Assembly: GCA_963833835.1 (NCBI GenBank)
Contig: CAWHZI010000008.1
Location: 310,001-374,000 of the forward strand
Direction: 5' to 3'
Length of the DNA stretch: 64,000 nt
DNA from: Bog-532 sp963833835
Lineage (GTDB): Bacteria; Actinomycetota; Actinomycetes; Streptosporangiales; Streptosporangiaceae
Shown here: positions 7,191 through 14,978 of the stretch, one piece after another
Layout of the letters: each line of letters starts with the position of its first letter
Numbering within the stretch: the first letter of the stretch is position 1
Translations under genes and position numbers: made by a program
Notes under the pieces: generated by a model
The model's database searches: none
What the model was told of the DNA's origin: nothing
The model's input: the letters and a program-made list of their open reading frames with translations, nothing else

Positions 7191-9016
7191 GCACGGACCT
7201 CACGGAGGCGCCGAGCACGCCTCCTCCGTCGGAGCCGAGCGGGCCCCGCCGGCGGGTTAGTGGCACCGCAGACTCGCTGGTGCGCCGGTTCCCGGTCTGG
7301 CTGCTGATCCTGGTCCTGGTCGCGGTGATCATCGTGCCGCTGCTGATCCTCATCAAAGGCTCGGTGTCGGCCGGGACCCCGCGCACGTTCGGCGTGCCCA
7401 CCTTCACCGGCCACTGGTACCACACGCTGCTGTCCAGCGCCTTCCTGCAGAGCGTGAAGAACACGGCGATCCTGGCCATCGGCGGCACGATCCTCGCCCT
7501 GATCTTCGGCGGTGCCTTCGCCTGGCTCAGCACCCGCACCAACGTGGCCATGCGCCCGCTGGTACGAGCGGCCGGGATCGCGCCGCTGTTCCTGCCGACG
7601 CTGATCGCCGCGATCGGATGGAGCTTCCTGTCGGCGCCTCGTGTCGGCTTCCTCAACCTGGCCCTGTCCGCTATCGGGATTCCGCTGCACCTGAATATCT
7701 ACTCGCTGGCGGGAACCGTGTTCGTCTACGGGATCTACTTCGCGCCGTTCCCGTTCCTGATCATCAGCAGCGCGCTGTCGCTGGCCAACCCCGAGCTCGA
7801 GGAAGCGGCCCAGCTGCACGGGGCGGGCACCTACCGGACCCTGAGCCACGTGACCTTCCCGCTGCTGACCCCGGCCATCATCCGGTCGGCCCTGATCTGC
7901 GTCGCCCTAAGCATCGAGAACTTCGCGATCCCGCAGATTCTGCTGAGCGGCAACCACACCTATACGGTCGCGTCGTACATCTACTTCGCCGAGAACAACA
8001 CGCCCCCCGAGGAGGGCGTGGTCGCCGCGGTCGGGGTCTTCACCGTCGTCGTCGTCCTGATCCTGACCCTGCTGCAGCAGCGCGCGCTGCGCGGGCGGAA
8101 CTACGCGACGCTGCAGGGTAAGGGGATCCGGTCCAAGCTGACCGACCTGGGCAAGTGGCGCTGGCCCGCTGGCGTCCTGACCGCCATCTACGTCTTCATC
8201 ACGATGGTGCTGCCGCTGTGGGCCCTGCTGGAGATCGCGTTCCAGCGCTCGATTTACATCTCCAGCTTCGGGATGCTGTTCAACATCAGCGATCTGTCGA
8301 TGACGAACATGTCGGCGGTCATCAACTCGTACCTGTTCCAGTCGTCGCTCCGGAACTCGATCGAGGTCGCCATCCTGGTGCCGGTGATCGGCGTCACCCT
8401 GGCCCTGCTGATGTCGCTGGCCGCCCGGAACACGCGGTACCGCAGCGGCCGGATCATCAGCTACCTGGCCAACATCCCGATCGCCATCCCGCCGCTGGTC
8501 CTCGGCCTGTGCTTCCTGTGGCTGCTGGTGCTGATCCCCGGGCCGATCTACGGGTCGCTGGCCGCCATCATCATCGTGATCGTGGTGCGGCTGCTACCGA
8601 CGGCGTTCAACACGATCTCCGGCAGCGTCACCCAGATCCAGCGTGACCTCGAAGACAGCGCGGTAGTCGCGGGCGCGTCCCGGTCCCGGGCCGGGGCCGA
8701 GATCACGATGCCGCTGCTGCGCAACAGCCTCATCTCCGCCGCGCTCCTGATGGCGATCTACAGCTTCCACGAGATCAGCGCGGTCATCTTCCTGTACACG
8801 CCGTCGACGAACATCCTCTCGCTGGCCATCTTCCAGTTCTGGCAGGGCGGCAGCTCGGGGCAGGCCGCCGCCGCCTGTCTCCTCTACTGCGCGGGCATGG
8901 TTGCCGTGGTGGCGGTCTTCGGCCGCTGGCTGATTCCCGGGGCCCAGTCCCGCCGCAAGCGCGGTCGGGTGGCCGCGGACACCGTGGAGTCCAGCGCGCT
9001 GGCCGGTGCCGCGTGA
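7187..9016 (+). CDS. ABC importer permease with two fused membrane domains
   Basis: The 609-residue permease carries two binding-protein-dependent transport domains in one chain, as in FbpB/ThiP-type iron, thiamine and phosphonate importers. Each half shows an EAA-type loop for the ATPase: ELEEAAQLHGAGTYRTLSHVTFPLL in the first half and DLEDSAVVAGASRSRAGAEITMPLL in the second (each cited as a region near residues 205 and 490). About twelve hydrophobic segments are evident. The N-terminus is a Pro/Ser-rich cytoplasmic tail. It starts at a GTG that overlaps the ATPase stop. The single-chain form implies one pore unit, with the neighbouring ATPase presumably acting as a dimer. Confidence 0.92.
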   Translation: MSTDLTEAPSTPPPSEPSGPRRRVSGTADSLVRRFPVWLLILVLVAVIIVPLLILIKGSVSAGTPRTFGVPTFTGHWYHTLLSSAFLQSVKNTAILAIGGTILALIFGGAFAWLSTRTNVAMRPLVRAAGIAPLFLPTLIAAIGWSFLSAPRVGFLNLALSAIGIPLHLNIYSLAGTVFVYGIYFAPFPFLIISSALSLANPELEEAAQLHGAGTYRTLSHVTFPLLTPAIIRSALICVALSIENFAIPQILLSGNHTYTVASYIYFAENNTPPEEGVVAAVGVFTVVVVLILTLLQQRALRGRNYATLQGKGIRSKLTDLGKWRWPAGVLTAIYVFITMVLPLWALLEIAFQRSIYISSFGMLFNISDLSMTNMSAVINSYLFQSSLRNSIEVAILVPVIGVTLALLMSLAARNTRYRSGRIISYLANIPIAIPPLVLGLCFLWLLVLIPGPIYGSLAAIIIVIVVRLLPTAFNTISGSVTQIQRDLEDSAVVAGASRSRAGAEITMPLLRNSLISAALLMAIYSFHEISAVIFLYTPSTNILSLAIFQFWQGGSSGQAAAACLLYCAGMVAVVAVFGRWLIPGAQSRRKRGRVAADTVESSALAGAA

Positions 9017-9329
9017 GCGAGGGCAAGAGCCGGAGGTAAATGCCGTGACCAATACGGGAAAGGTGTGACTGCATAATCCATAAATAATAATTATTAAACA
9101 TCACCGACACCGACGTCGCGTGGCCAGGTAACTCTCAGCGTGCTGGGCCTGAGTGCGGCCTTTCCGCGGCGCAATGGCTCTGAGCCAAGGGCGCGGAGCT
9201 CCAACCCGCAGTTAACACTTGGGCGGTACGGCCGAATCGGGAGCGCTGCCGCGTTTCCGCGCTGAAACCTGCCCGAAATCCCATTTCGTCACGTCAGAAG
9301 GCTCGTGAGGAGAATGAGGTGAGCAGCAG
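9017..9329 (+). promoter_or_regulatory. AT-rich gap before the binding-protein gene
   Basis: This 313-base gap contains GTGACTGCATAA ending at 9076, the same core as the box at 3263-3274, followed by CATAAATAATAATTATTAAACATC, which includes the palindrome AATAATAATTATT-like run at about 9083-9096. This suggests that the binding-protein gene has its own promoter or that strong processing occurs between permease and binding protein. The remainder (about 9100-9300) is ordinary GC-rich sequence with no supported ORF. Confidence 0.5.
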
Positions 9330-10445
9330 GTGAACAGGAAATATCGCGCGGCCGGCGTCCTCGTGGCGGCCGCGACCGTCGCGGCGGTCGCCGCAGGCTG
9401 TGGTGCCAGCGCCCCGGATAGCAGCGCCAGCGCCACCGCACCGAAGGCCGGGTCGGCGCTGGTACTGGACGGCCAGACGGTGGCCAGCGCCAAGCTGGTG
9501 GCGGCGGCGCGCAAGGGAGGCCCGCTGACGCTCTACACGGCCATGTCGACCAAGAGCGTCACCTCCGACACCGAGACCTTCACCAAGGACACCGGGGTCA
9601 AGGTCAATATCGTTTATCTGGCCGGAAATGAGCTCAATCAGCGAATTCTCACCGAGCTGCAGGCGCATAAGCTCGGCGCGGACGTCATTCAGCAGACCAA
9701 CTACTCGCTGGTCTCGTCAGATGCGAAGCAAGGCGTATTCAAGCCTTATTGCTTCTCGACGCTGGCGGATATCCCGGCACAGTACAAGCAGTCCGATTGC
9801 AGCTTCTTCGCCGACCAGCTGAACATATCCGTCCCGGCTTACAACACGCAGGTGGTGAAGGCCAGCCAGGTGCCCACGACCTGGCAGGACATCCTGAAGT
9901 CGGCGTGGAAGGGCCAGATCGGGCTGGCCGATACCGGTGAGAGTTCGCTGTACGGCCTGCCGTATTTCTGGCGGAAGTCTTTCGGCATCTCCTACTGGAA
10001 CAGCCTGGCCGGCCAGGACATCCACTTTTATGACACCGGTCAGGCGGCGCAGGACGCGGTCAACAGCGGCCAGCTGAAGATGCTCTTCGTGCCGGTCAAC
10101 GTGTCTCTTCCGGCCGAGCAGAGCGGCGCTCCGATCCAGGTCGTGGTCCCGACGGACGGCGTGCTGTCCTTCGGTTTCTACTCCGGGCTGGCCTCGGAGG
10201 CCAAGCACCCGGCCGCGGGCGAGCTGTACCTGCAGTGGCTGGCGTCGAAGGCCGGCCAGACCGAGGCGGCCGTCATCGGCAACTGGCCCGCGATGAACGG
10301 GATGGCCGGGCCGAAGTTCGCCGGCCAGCAGCTTCCGACCCTGGCGCAGCTCAAGCCGGTGCTGGCGGAGAAACAGCCCGAATACACAACCCTGCGGTCG
10401 TCGTGGCTGCCGGCCTGGCAGAAGCTGATGAAGATCTCCTCCTGA
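9330..10445 (+). CDS. ABC importer solute-binding lipoprotein (family 1)
   Basis: The 371-residue protein starts with a lipoprotein signal peptide (MNRKYRAAGVLVAAATVA then lipobox VAAGC, Cys about residue 26). It continues with the FbpA/AfuA-like fold opening PLTLYTAMS, then VKVNIVYLAGNELNQRIL, GADVIQ and later YSGLASEAKHPAAGELYLQWL, all typical of extracellular family 1 binding proteins for ferric iron, thiamine or phosphonates. No obvious multi-tyrosine iron site can be assigned by eye, so the ligand is open. The start is GTG at 9330. It lies downstream of the matching ATPase and permease and is followed by a strong hairpin. Confidence 0.9.
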   Translation: MNRKYRAAGVLVAAATVAAVAAGCGASAPDSSASATAPKAGSALVLDGQTVASAKLVAAARKGGPLTLYTAMSTKSVTSDTETFTKDTGVKVNIVYLAGNELNQRILTELQAHKLGADVIQQTNYSLVSSDAKQGVFKPYCFSTLADIPAQYKQSDCSFFADQLNISVPAYNTQVVKASQVPTTWQDILKSAWKGQIGLADTGESSLYGLPYFWRKSFGISYWNSLAGQDIHFYDTGQAAQDAVNSGQLKMLFVPVNVSLPAEQSGAPIQVVVPTDGVLSFGFYSGLASEAKHPAAGELYLQWLASKAGQTEAAVIGNWPAMNGMAGPKFAGQQLPTLAQLKPVLAEKQPEYTTLRSSWLPAWQKLMKISS

Positions 10446-10459
10446 CCCCGGCCGGGGCC

Positions 10460-10500
10460 GGCCGCGGTCTGTGTCCCGTTGCGGGGCGCAGACCGCGGCC
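10460..10500 (+). terminator. Hairpin terminator after the ABC importer
   Basis: GGCCGCGGTCTG and CAGACCGCGGCC form a perfect 12-bp stem with a 17-base loop, 15 bases after the binding-protein stop. No U-run follows, as is common for high-GC actinobacterial hairpin terminators. Confidence 0.7.
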
Positions 10501-10518
10501 TCCAGGCGCTGGACCCTA

Positions 10519-10557
10519 GGCGTCCCCGGCCTCAGGCGTCCCCGGCCTCAGGCGTCC
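10519..10557. repeat. 16-bp tandem repeat covering a stop codon
   Basis: The unit GGCGTCCCCGGCCTCA occurs twice head to tail (10519-10534 and 10535-10550), with a partial third copy to 10557. The second copy contains the stop codon and last codons of the minus-strand SnoaL-like gene. The first copy reproduces them just beyond the stop. It looks like a slippage duplication. Confidence 0.7.
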
Positions 10558-10904
10558 GGCACCTTGTCCAGGAAGCCGAACACCGCCACGATCTGGCCGT
10601 CCGGCCCGGTCAGGGCGACGTCAGACCCGACCACGACCGGCTCCGCGCCTTCGGGGGCCAGGTTCCAGCTGAACCGGGCCTGCCGGTGGTGGGCGTCGGC
10701 CGGCCCGGCCAGGGTGAACACGAACCCGGGGAACTGGCCCTGGACCGCGGCGATGGTGGCGTCGATCGCGGCCCGCCCGGTGACCTCGGCCAGCGGGTCG
10801 GTGTAGGTGGCGTCCGGCGCCCAGACCTCCTCGATCAGCTTGCGCCGCGCGGCCGGGTCGGTCTCGTTCCAGCAGTCCAGGTAGCGCTCGATCACGTCCG
10901 TCAT
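10548..10904 (-). CDS. SnoaL-like/NTF2-fold protein
   Basis: The predicted 118-residue protein has the alpha+beta barrel pattern of the SnoaL-like/NTF2 family: an N-terminal helix IERYLDCWNETD, then VWAPDATYTDPLAEVTGRAAI, and FVFTLAGPADAHHRQARFSWNL. Family members are small cyclases, isomerases or binding proteins, and this one cannot be assigned a substrate. I place the start at the ATG at 10904 because GGAGGAG lies 6 bases upstream. A longer frame to 10946 lacks a site. It converges with the ABC operon and is divergent from the oxidase gene at 11015. Confidence 0.8.
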   Translation of the reverse strand: MTDVIERYLDCWNETDPAARRKLIEEVWAPDATYTDPLAEVTGRAAIDATIAAVQGQFPGFVFTLAGPADAHHRQARFSWNLAPEGAEPVVVGSDVALTGPDGQIVAVFGFLDKVPDA

Positions 10905-11014
10905 GGTTTCTCCTCCAGGAGGTGCGGTTCGCAATGTTCGATTCACTGTGCGATGCGCTCATCCTCGGTGGCCGGGCCGCACCGGGGCGATTACCCGCCA
11001 GGTAATGGGAGACC

Positions 11015-12100
11015 ATGGTCCTCATGCGGGTGATTGTGCTGGGCGCGGGTGCCGTCGGGCTGACCACGGCGATCTGCCTGCTCGAAGCGGGCTGCGACGT
11101 GCGGGTGGTGACGGCCGCGCCGATCGAGGCGACCACCTCCTACATCACCGCCGGGATCTGGTTCCCCACCCACGTCGGGCCACCCGGGCTTGTCGCCGGG
11201 TGGGGCCGGCGGACCTTCGAGGTCCTGGCCGGGCAGGCCAGGGACTCGGTCCCGGGCGTGGTCATGCGCGAATCCCTGGCGCTGTACCGGCAGCCGCCCG
11301 GCCGGCCGGACTGGACCGCCTCGGTCGGGCCGGTCCGTGACGCCACCCCGGACGAACTGCCCCCCGGCTACCGGTACGGCCTGCGGTTCGCGGTCCCGCA
11401 GGCGGAAATGCCGATCTATCAGCCGTGGCTGGTGCAGCAGGTGACCGGGCGGGGCGGCGAGATCGTCACCCAGGACGTCGGCGACCTGGCCGAGCTGGCC
11501 GGACCCGGGGTGGACGCCGTGGTCGACTGCCCGGGCCTGGGCGCCCGGGAGCTGGTCGGTGACCTGTCCGTCTACCCCGTGCGCGGGCAGATCGTCCGGG
11601 TCAAGAATCCGGGCCTGGTCATGTCGGTGCGCGATGAGTTCCACCCGGCCGGCCGGGCCTACGTGCACCCGCGCAGCAGCGACTGCATCCTGGGCGGGAC
11701 CCTGGACGAGCATCAGTGGGACATCGCGCCCGATCCGGCCACCGCCGAAGCGATCATCACCAGGTGCATGGAGATCGTTCCCGCGCTGGCGGATGCCGAC
11801 GTCATCGACACCATCGCGGGCCTGCGCCCGGGGCGCCCCGAGGTCCGGCTGGAAGAAGGCCCGCCCGAGGCCGGGCCCACCCGCATCATCCACAACTACG
11901 GGCACGGCGGCGCGGGCATCACGCTCAGCTGGGGCTGCGCCGAAGACGTTGCCCGGCTCCTGGGCCAAAGTTCGCCCACGCGGTTACGATCACCGGCATG
12001 CAGGCGCGCAAGCTCGGGCTCAAGCCGGGACAGCGAGTGGCCCTGGATGACCCGCCACCGGGCTGGGTGTTCGCCGATCCGCCCGGCGGCCTGGAGCTGA
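11015..12100 (+). CDS. D-amino-acid oxidase-like FAD oxidoreductase
   Basis: This 361-residue protein has the FAD-binding N-terminus MRVIVLGAGAVGLTTAI, the TSYITAGIWFP segment near residue 45, VDCPGLGARELVGD near 170, PVRGQIVRV and the C-terminal RIIHNYGHGGAGITLSWG, which is the D-amino-acid oxidase pattern. The expected reaction is FAD-dependent oxidative deamination of D-amino acids. The recognisable domain ends near residue 320. The last 40 or so residues (rich in Arg and Ser) are read across the start of the DUF3052 gene in another frame and look like stop-codon loss or a frameshift. ATG 11024 is an alternative start. Confidence 0.85.
   Translation: MVLMRVIVLGAGAVGLTTAICLLEAGCDVRVVTAAPIEATTSYITAGIWFPTHVGPPGLVAGWGRRTFEVLAGQARDSVPGVVMRESLALYRQPPGRPDWTASVGPVRDATPDELPPGYRYGLRFAVPQAEMPIYQPWLVQQVTGRGGEIVTQDVGDLAELAGPGVDAVVDCPGLGARELVGDLSVYPVRGQIVRVKNPGLVMSVRDEFHPAGRAYVHPRSSDCILGGTLDEHQWDIAPDPATAEAIITRCMEIVPALADADVIDTIAGLRPGRPEVRLEEGPPEAGPTRIIHNYGHGGAGITLSWGCAEDVARLLGQSSPTRLRSPACRRASSGSSRDSEWPWMTRHRAGCSPIRPAAWS
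11985..11990 (+). promoter_or_regulatory. Leaderless -10 box for the DUF3052 gene
   Basis: TACGAT lies exactly 7 bases before the ATG at 11998, matching the TANNNT-N7-start layout of actinobacterial leaderless transcripts. It lies inside the reading frame of the oxidase gene. Confidence 0.5.
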
Positions 12101-12393
12101 CCGGCGAGGCCGGCGCCGCCGACCTGATCGTGGCCTTCTTCGCCCGTGCGGCCGATCTTGGCCTACGGCTCCCCGGGCTGGCCGAGCGGATCTTTCCCGA
12201 TGGGGCGGTCTGGGCCGCCTGGCCCCGTCGGGCCGGCGGCCACACCAGCGACATCACCGACAACGTGGTGCGCGAGTACGCGCTGCCGCTCGGCCTGGTC
12301 GACGTGAAGGTCGCCGCCATCGACGACGACTGGTCCGGCCTGCGCCTGTGCTGGCGAAGGGAGAACCGGGGCCCGCGCCCGCCCGCTAGCTGA
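11998..12393 (+). CDS. DUF3052 family protein
   Basis: The frame from ATG 11998 gives a 131-residue protein starting MQARKLGLKPGQRVALDDPP, then ADLIVAFFARAADLG, IFPDGAVWAAWPRRAGGHTSDIT and LVDVKVAAIDDDWSGLRLCWRRENR. This is the DUF3052 pattern, a small actinobacterial family of unknown role whose centre predicts a Rossmann-like fold. The gene overlaps the last 103 bases of the D-amino-acid oxidase frame in a different phase. No ribosome binding site is visible, but a TACGAT box 7 bases upstream supports leaderless transcription. It ends 8 bases into the convergent YbaK gene. Confidence 0.8.
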   Translation: MQARKLGLKPGQRVALDDPPPGWVFADPPGGLELTGEAGAADLIVAFFARAADLGLRLPGLAERIFPDGAVWAAWPRRAGGHTSDITDNVVREYALPLGLVDVKVAAIDDDWSGLRLCWRRENRGPRPPAS

Positions 12394-12919
12394 TCGGGTT
12401 GGCCAGGCCCTCGATGACCTCGGCCCCGGGCAGCGTGGCCAGAGACGGACCCGGTAGCCACAGCTTGGAGCCGCGGATGCCGGATCCGATGACCACGTGC
12501 GCTTGCTCCACCACCCGGGCATCGATGAAGATCGGCCACTCGTCCGGCAGCCCGACCGGCGTGATGCCGCCGTATTCCATCCCCGTCGCCGCCACCACGT
12601 CGTCGAGCGGCGCGAACGTGGCCTTCCGCGCGTCCATCCGGCGCCGCACCACCCCGTTGACGTCCGCGCGCGTTACCGCCGTGACCAGGCAGGCCGCATA
12701 GCTGGTGACGCCACCGCGCTTGCCCGCGACGACCACGCAGTTGGCCGATTCGGCCATCCCGACCTCGTAGTGCTCGCAGAACGCCGCGGTGTCGGCCAGG
12801 TCCGGGTCGATCGGGGCGACCTCGGCGTCCGCGCCGCCCGGCCAGTCGGCCAGCGCGGCCGCGACCGGCTTGGCCAGCAGATCCGGACGGGACAGAGCGG
12901 GGGAGAGGTCGAGTTTCAT
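12386..12919 (-). CDS. YbaK/EbsC family aminoacyl-tRNA deacylase-like protein
   Basis: About 177 residues (from ATG 12919; a TTG at 12931 would add four). The protein has the YbaK/ProX editing-domain pattern: AESANCVVVAGKRGG with the conserved region for deacylation, ARKATFAPLDDVVAATGMEYGGITPVGLP and the ending VVIGSGIRGSKLWLPGPSLATLPGAEVI. Family members hydrolyse mischarged tRNAs such as Cys-tRNA(Pro) or Ala-tRNA(Pro), in the cytoplasm and in trans. It overlaps the convergent DUF3052 gene by 8 bases. The exact tRNA target cannot be told from sequence. Confidence 0.88.
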   Translation of the reverse strand: MKLDLSPALSRPDLLAKPVAAALADWPGGADAEVAPIDPDLADTAAFCEHYEVGMAESANCVVVAGKRGGVTSYAACLVTAVTRADVNGVVRRRMDARKATFAPLDDVVAATGMEYGGITPVGLPDEWPIFIDARVVEQAHVVIGSGIRGSKLWLPGPSLATLPGAEVIEGLANPIS

Positions 12920-12954
12920 GCCGCTATCCAATCAGGCCCGGTGGAGCGCCCGCC

Positions 12955-13794
12955 TCAGGGCTTGCGGCCTACGCCACCCCACATCGCGGTCACCGGACCG
13001 GCCGGGTCGACCGGCTCGTCCGGCCGCCACTCCGGCAGGTGCACCACGCCCGGCCCGATCAGGTCCAGCCCGTCGAAGAACCGGCTGACCTCGGCGTGCG
13101 TCCGGAACTGTACCTTCTGCCGCGTGGCCCGGGTCAGCGCCGCCTCGGCCTGGGCCGAATTCTCCGGCACCATGTCCTTGGCGGGCTGGGACAGCACCAG
13201 GTAGCTGCCGGACGGCACGGCCTCGATCAGCCTGCGCACGATGGTGTACGGGTCGTTCTCGTCCGGGACGCAGTGCATGATCGCGATCAGCATGATCGCG
13301 ATGGGCTGGCCGAAGTCCAGCGTGGCCGCGGCCCCGGCCAGGATCTCGGCCGGTTGGCGCACATCCGCGTCCAGGTAGGCGGTGATCCCGGTGGCGCTGG
13401 TCAGCAGGGCGCGGGCGTGGGCCAGCACGATCGGGTCGTTGTCGACGTAGACGACCCGGCTGTCCGGCGCGGTGGCCTGGGCCACCTCGTGGGTGTTGCT
13501 GGCGCTGGGGATCCCGGTGCCGATGTCCAGGAACTGACGGATCCCGATCTCGGCCGCCAGGTAGCGCACGGCCCGTCCCAGGAACGCGCGGTTGGCCCGC
13601 ACGCCCGGCAAGATAGCCGGGGTGGCCTGCATGACCTTCTCGGCGGCTTCCCGGTCGACCGCGAAGTTGTCCTTGCCGCCCAGCCAGTAGTTGTAGATGC
13701 GGGCGATGTGCGGCACGCTCGTGTCGATCTCGCGCGCGGGCGGCAGATCATTCTCGGGTACGACGCTGCGGAACGGCTTGTTCTCCTCGGCCAC
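12955..13794 (-). CDS. S-adenosyl methyltransferase, DUF574 (PF04672) type
   Basis: The 279-residue protein has the full pattern of the actinobacterial SAM-dependent methyltransferase family PF04672: PHIARIYNYWLGGKDNF near residue 30, NRAFLGRAVRYLA, the SAM-binding loop FLDIGTGIPSASNTHEVAQ near 90, VVYVDNDPIV, and a C-terminal RFFDGLDLIGPGVVHLPEW. Substrates of this abundant family are mostly unknown. It starts at GTG 13794, 7 bases after TACGGT (plus-strand 13802-13807), so the mRNA is probably leaderless. It is monocistronic by spacing. Confidence 0.92.
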   Translation of the reverse strand: MAEENKPFRSVVPENDLPPAREIDTSVPHIARIYNYWLGGKDNFAVDREAAEKVMQATPAILPGVRANRAFLGRAVRYLAAEIGIRQFLDIGTGIPSASNTHEVAQATAPDSRVVYVDNDPIVLAHARALLTSATGITAYLDADVRQPAEILAGAAATLDFGQPIAIMLIAIMHCVPDENDPYTIVRRLIEAVPSGSYLVLSQPAKDMVPENSAQAEAALTRATRQKVQFRTHAEVSRFFDGLDLIGPGVVHLPEWRPDEPVDPAGPVTAMWGGVGRKP

Positions 13795-13801
13795 GACCCT
13801 T

Positions 13802-13807
13802 ACCGTA
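13802..13807 (-). promoter_or_regulatory. Leaderless -10 box (PF04672 methyltransferase)
   Basis: On the minus strand TACGGT is followed by 7 bases and then the GTG start at 13794. There is no Shine-Dalgarno site. Confidence 0.5.
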
Positions 13808-13869
13808 CCGGGGTTTACGGTCCGGGTCTGTGCGCCGCCGGGCTCCGGGGTTCGGGCCCCCGGTTCGGG

Positions 13870-14400
13870 TCAGTTGAGCTGCGTGGGCTTCAGGGCGGTC
13901 TTGCTGGACAGGACGCCCGTCCACGAAGCCGGGCCCTTGACCGGCTTGCCGTGGGAGTAGACCGGCGGCCGCGCGCCCGGGAAGTGCAGCGTCACCCGGC
14001 TGAAGTAGCGCTGGCCCGGGTGGCCGGGCACCGGCACGGCGCGCCAGAACTTCACGTCCGCCGGGTAGCTGTGGAACTTGCCCGCCGCGCAGTAGGGCGT
14101 GCAGTCGTTCACCAGGTTCGTGCCGGTGCCGCTGGCGGACGAGGCCGACCACGACGACCAGGACAGGTGGCTCAGGTAGTCGTTCCCGTCCGCGCAGGTC
14201 AGCGTGAAACTACCCGGCCTAACCTGGGCTTTGGTGCAGTTGAACACCACCGGCTTGGCTGCGGGGTGGGCCGGGGTGGCCTGGACCGATGTAGCGCTGG
14301 CCGTGGCGTGGTGACCCGTGGCTGCGACCGCGGTGCCCGTGACGATGCCGATGGCCGCCAAGACCGGCAGAAGTATGGCTACCATGCGTCGCCTGGTCAC
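13870..14400 (-). CDS. Secreted protein of unknown function
   Basis: From GTG 14400 the protein has about 176 residues. It starts with VTRRRMVAILLPVLAAIGIVTG, a secretion signal with a likely AVAA cleavage region, followed by an Ala/Thr/His-rich linker and a domain with four cysteines (FNCTK, LTCADG, NDCTPYC) spaced as if forming two disulfides. I do not recognise the family. GGGGA lies just upstream of the chosen GTG. The 36 extra residues possible upstream are unlike a signal peptide. It is downstream of and on the same strand as the DUF2000 gene, with about 100 bases between. Confidence 0.7.
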   Translation of the reverse strand: MTRRRMVAILLPVLAAIGIVTGTAVAATGHHATASATSVQATPAHPAAKPVVFNCTKAQVRPGSFTLTCADGNDYLSHLSWSSWSASSASGTGTNLVNDCTPYCAAGKFHSYPADVKFWRAVPVPGHPGQRYFSRVTLHFPGARPPVYSHGKPVKGPASWTGVLSSKTALKPTQLN

Positions 14401-14504
14401 GATCGTCCCCGTTCGGCTGAGGGCCAGCGGTCCTGACCCCACACTATCTAAGACGCGGCCGGACGTGATTGGTTGCTGCCACAGCGTAATATTTCTCTTT
14501 GGGC

Positions 14505-14915
14505 TCACGAATGCAGCGCCGCCCCCTTGAACACTTTGTCCACCACGTTGCGCGGCCCGTACACGGCCACCCCGACCAGGTTGAGGTCGGCGCTGGCCAC
14601 GGCGCGTACCGCGGCCCGGTTGTCGTCGTCGTTGTCGGTGGTGAACAGGTCCTCGGTGTAGATCGCGGTCGTGAGGTCACGGCCGGCCGCCCGCTCCCGC
14701 GCGGCGGCCAGCAGCGCCCCGTCGGCCTCGTACACCAGCACGGGCTGGCGGAACATCTCCAGGTACCGGTGGCCCGAGCCGTCCTCGTACGGTTTCCCCG
14801 CCGTCTCCGGGACGCCGGCCGCGATCCCGCTGGCCAGGAACGCGGTCACGTTCAGCTGCTGCCATCCGGCCAGGTCATCGCGGACCGCAATGGCGATCTT
14901 GGTGTCGAAGCGCAT
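14505..14915 (-). CDS. DUF2000 family protein
   Basis: The 136-residue protein starts MRFDTKIAIAVRDDLAGWQQ and continues with NVTAFLASGIAAG, YEDGSGHRYLEMFRQPVLVYEA, AIYTEDLFTTDNDDDNRAAV and LVGVAVYGPRNVVDKVFKG. This is the pattern of DUF2000, a peptidyl-tRNA-hydrolase-II-like alpha/beta fold of unknown activity. Length is normal for the family. It is upstream of the secreted protein gene and downstream of a methyltransferase gene on the same strand, with 60-100 base gaps, so an operon is possible but unproven. Confidence 0.82.
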   Translation of the reverse strand: MRFDTKIAIAVRDDLAGWQQLNVTAFLASGIAAGVPETAGKPYEDGSGHRYLEMFRQPVLVYEADGALLAAARERAAGRDLTTAIYTEDLFTTDNDDDNRAAVRAVASADLNLVGVAVYGPRNVVDKVFKGAALHS

Positions 14916-14978
14916 AAGACCAGGCTGGGGCCAAGGTCCTGCTCATCGCTTGAACGCTCGTGCGCATTATTTAATTTT

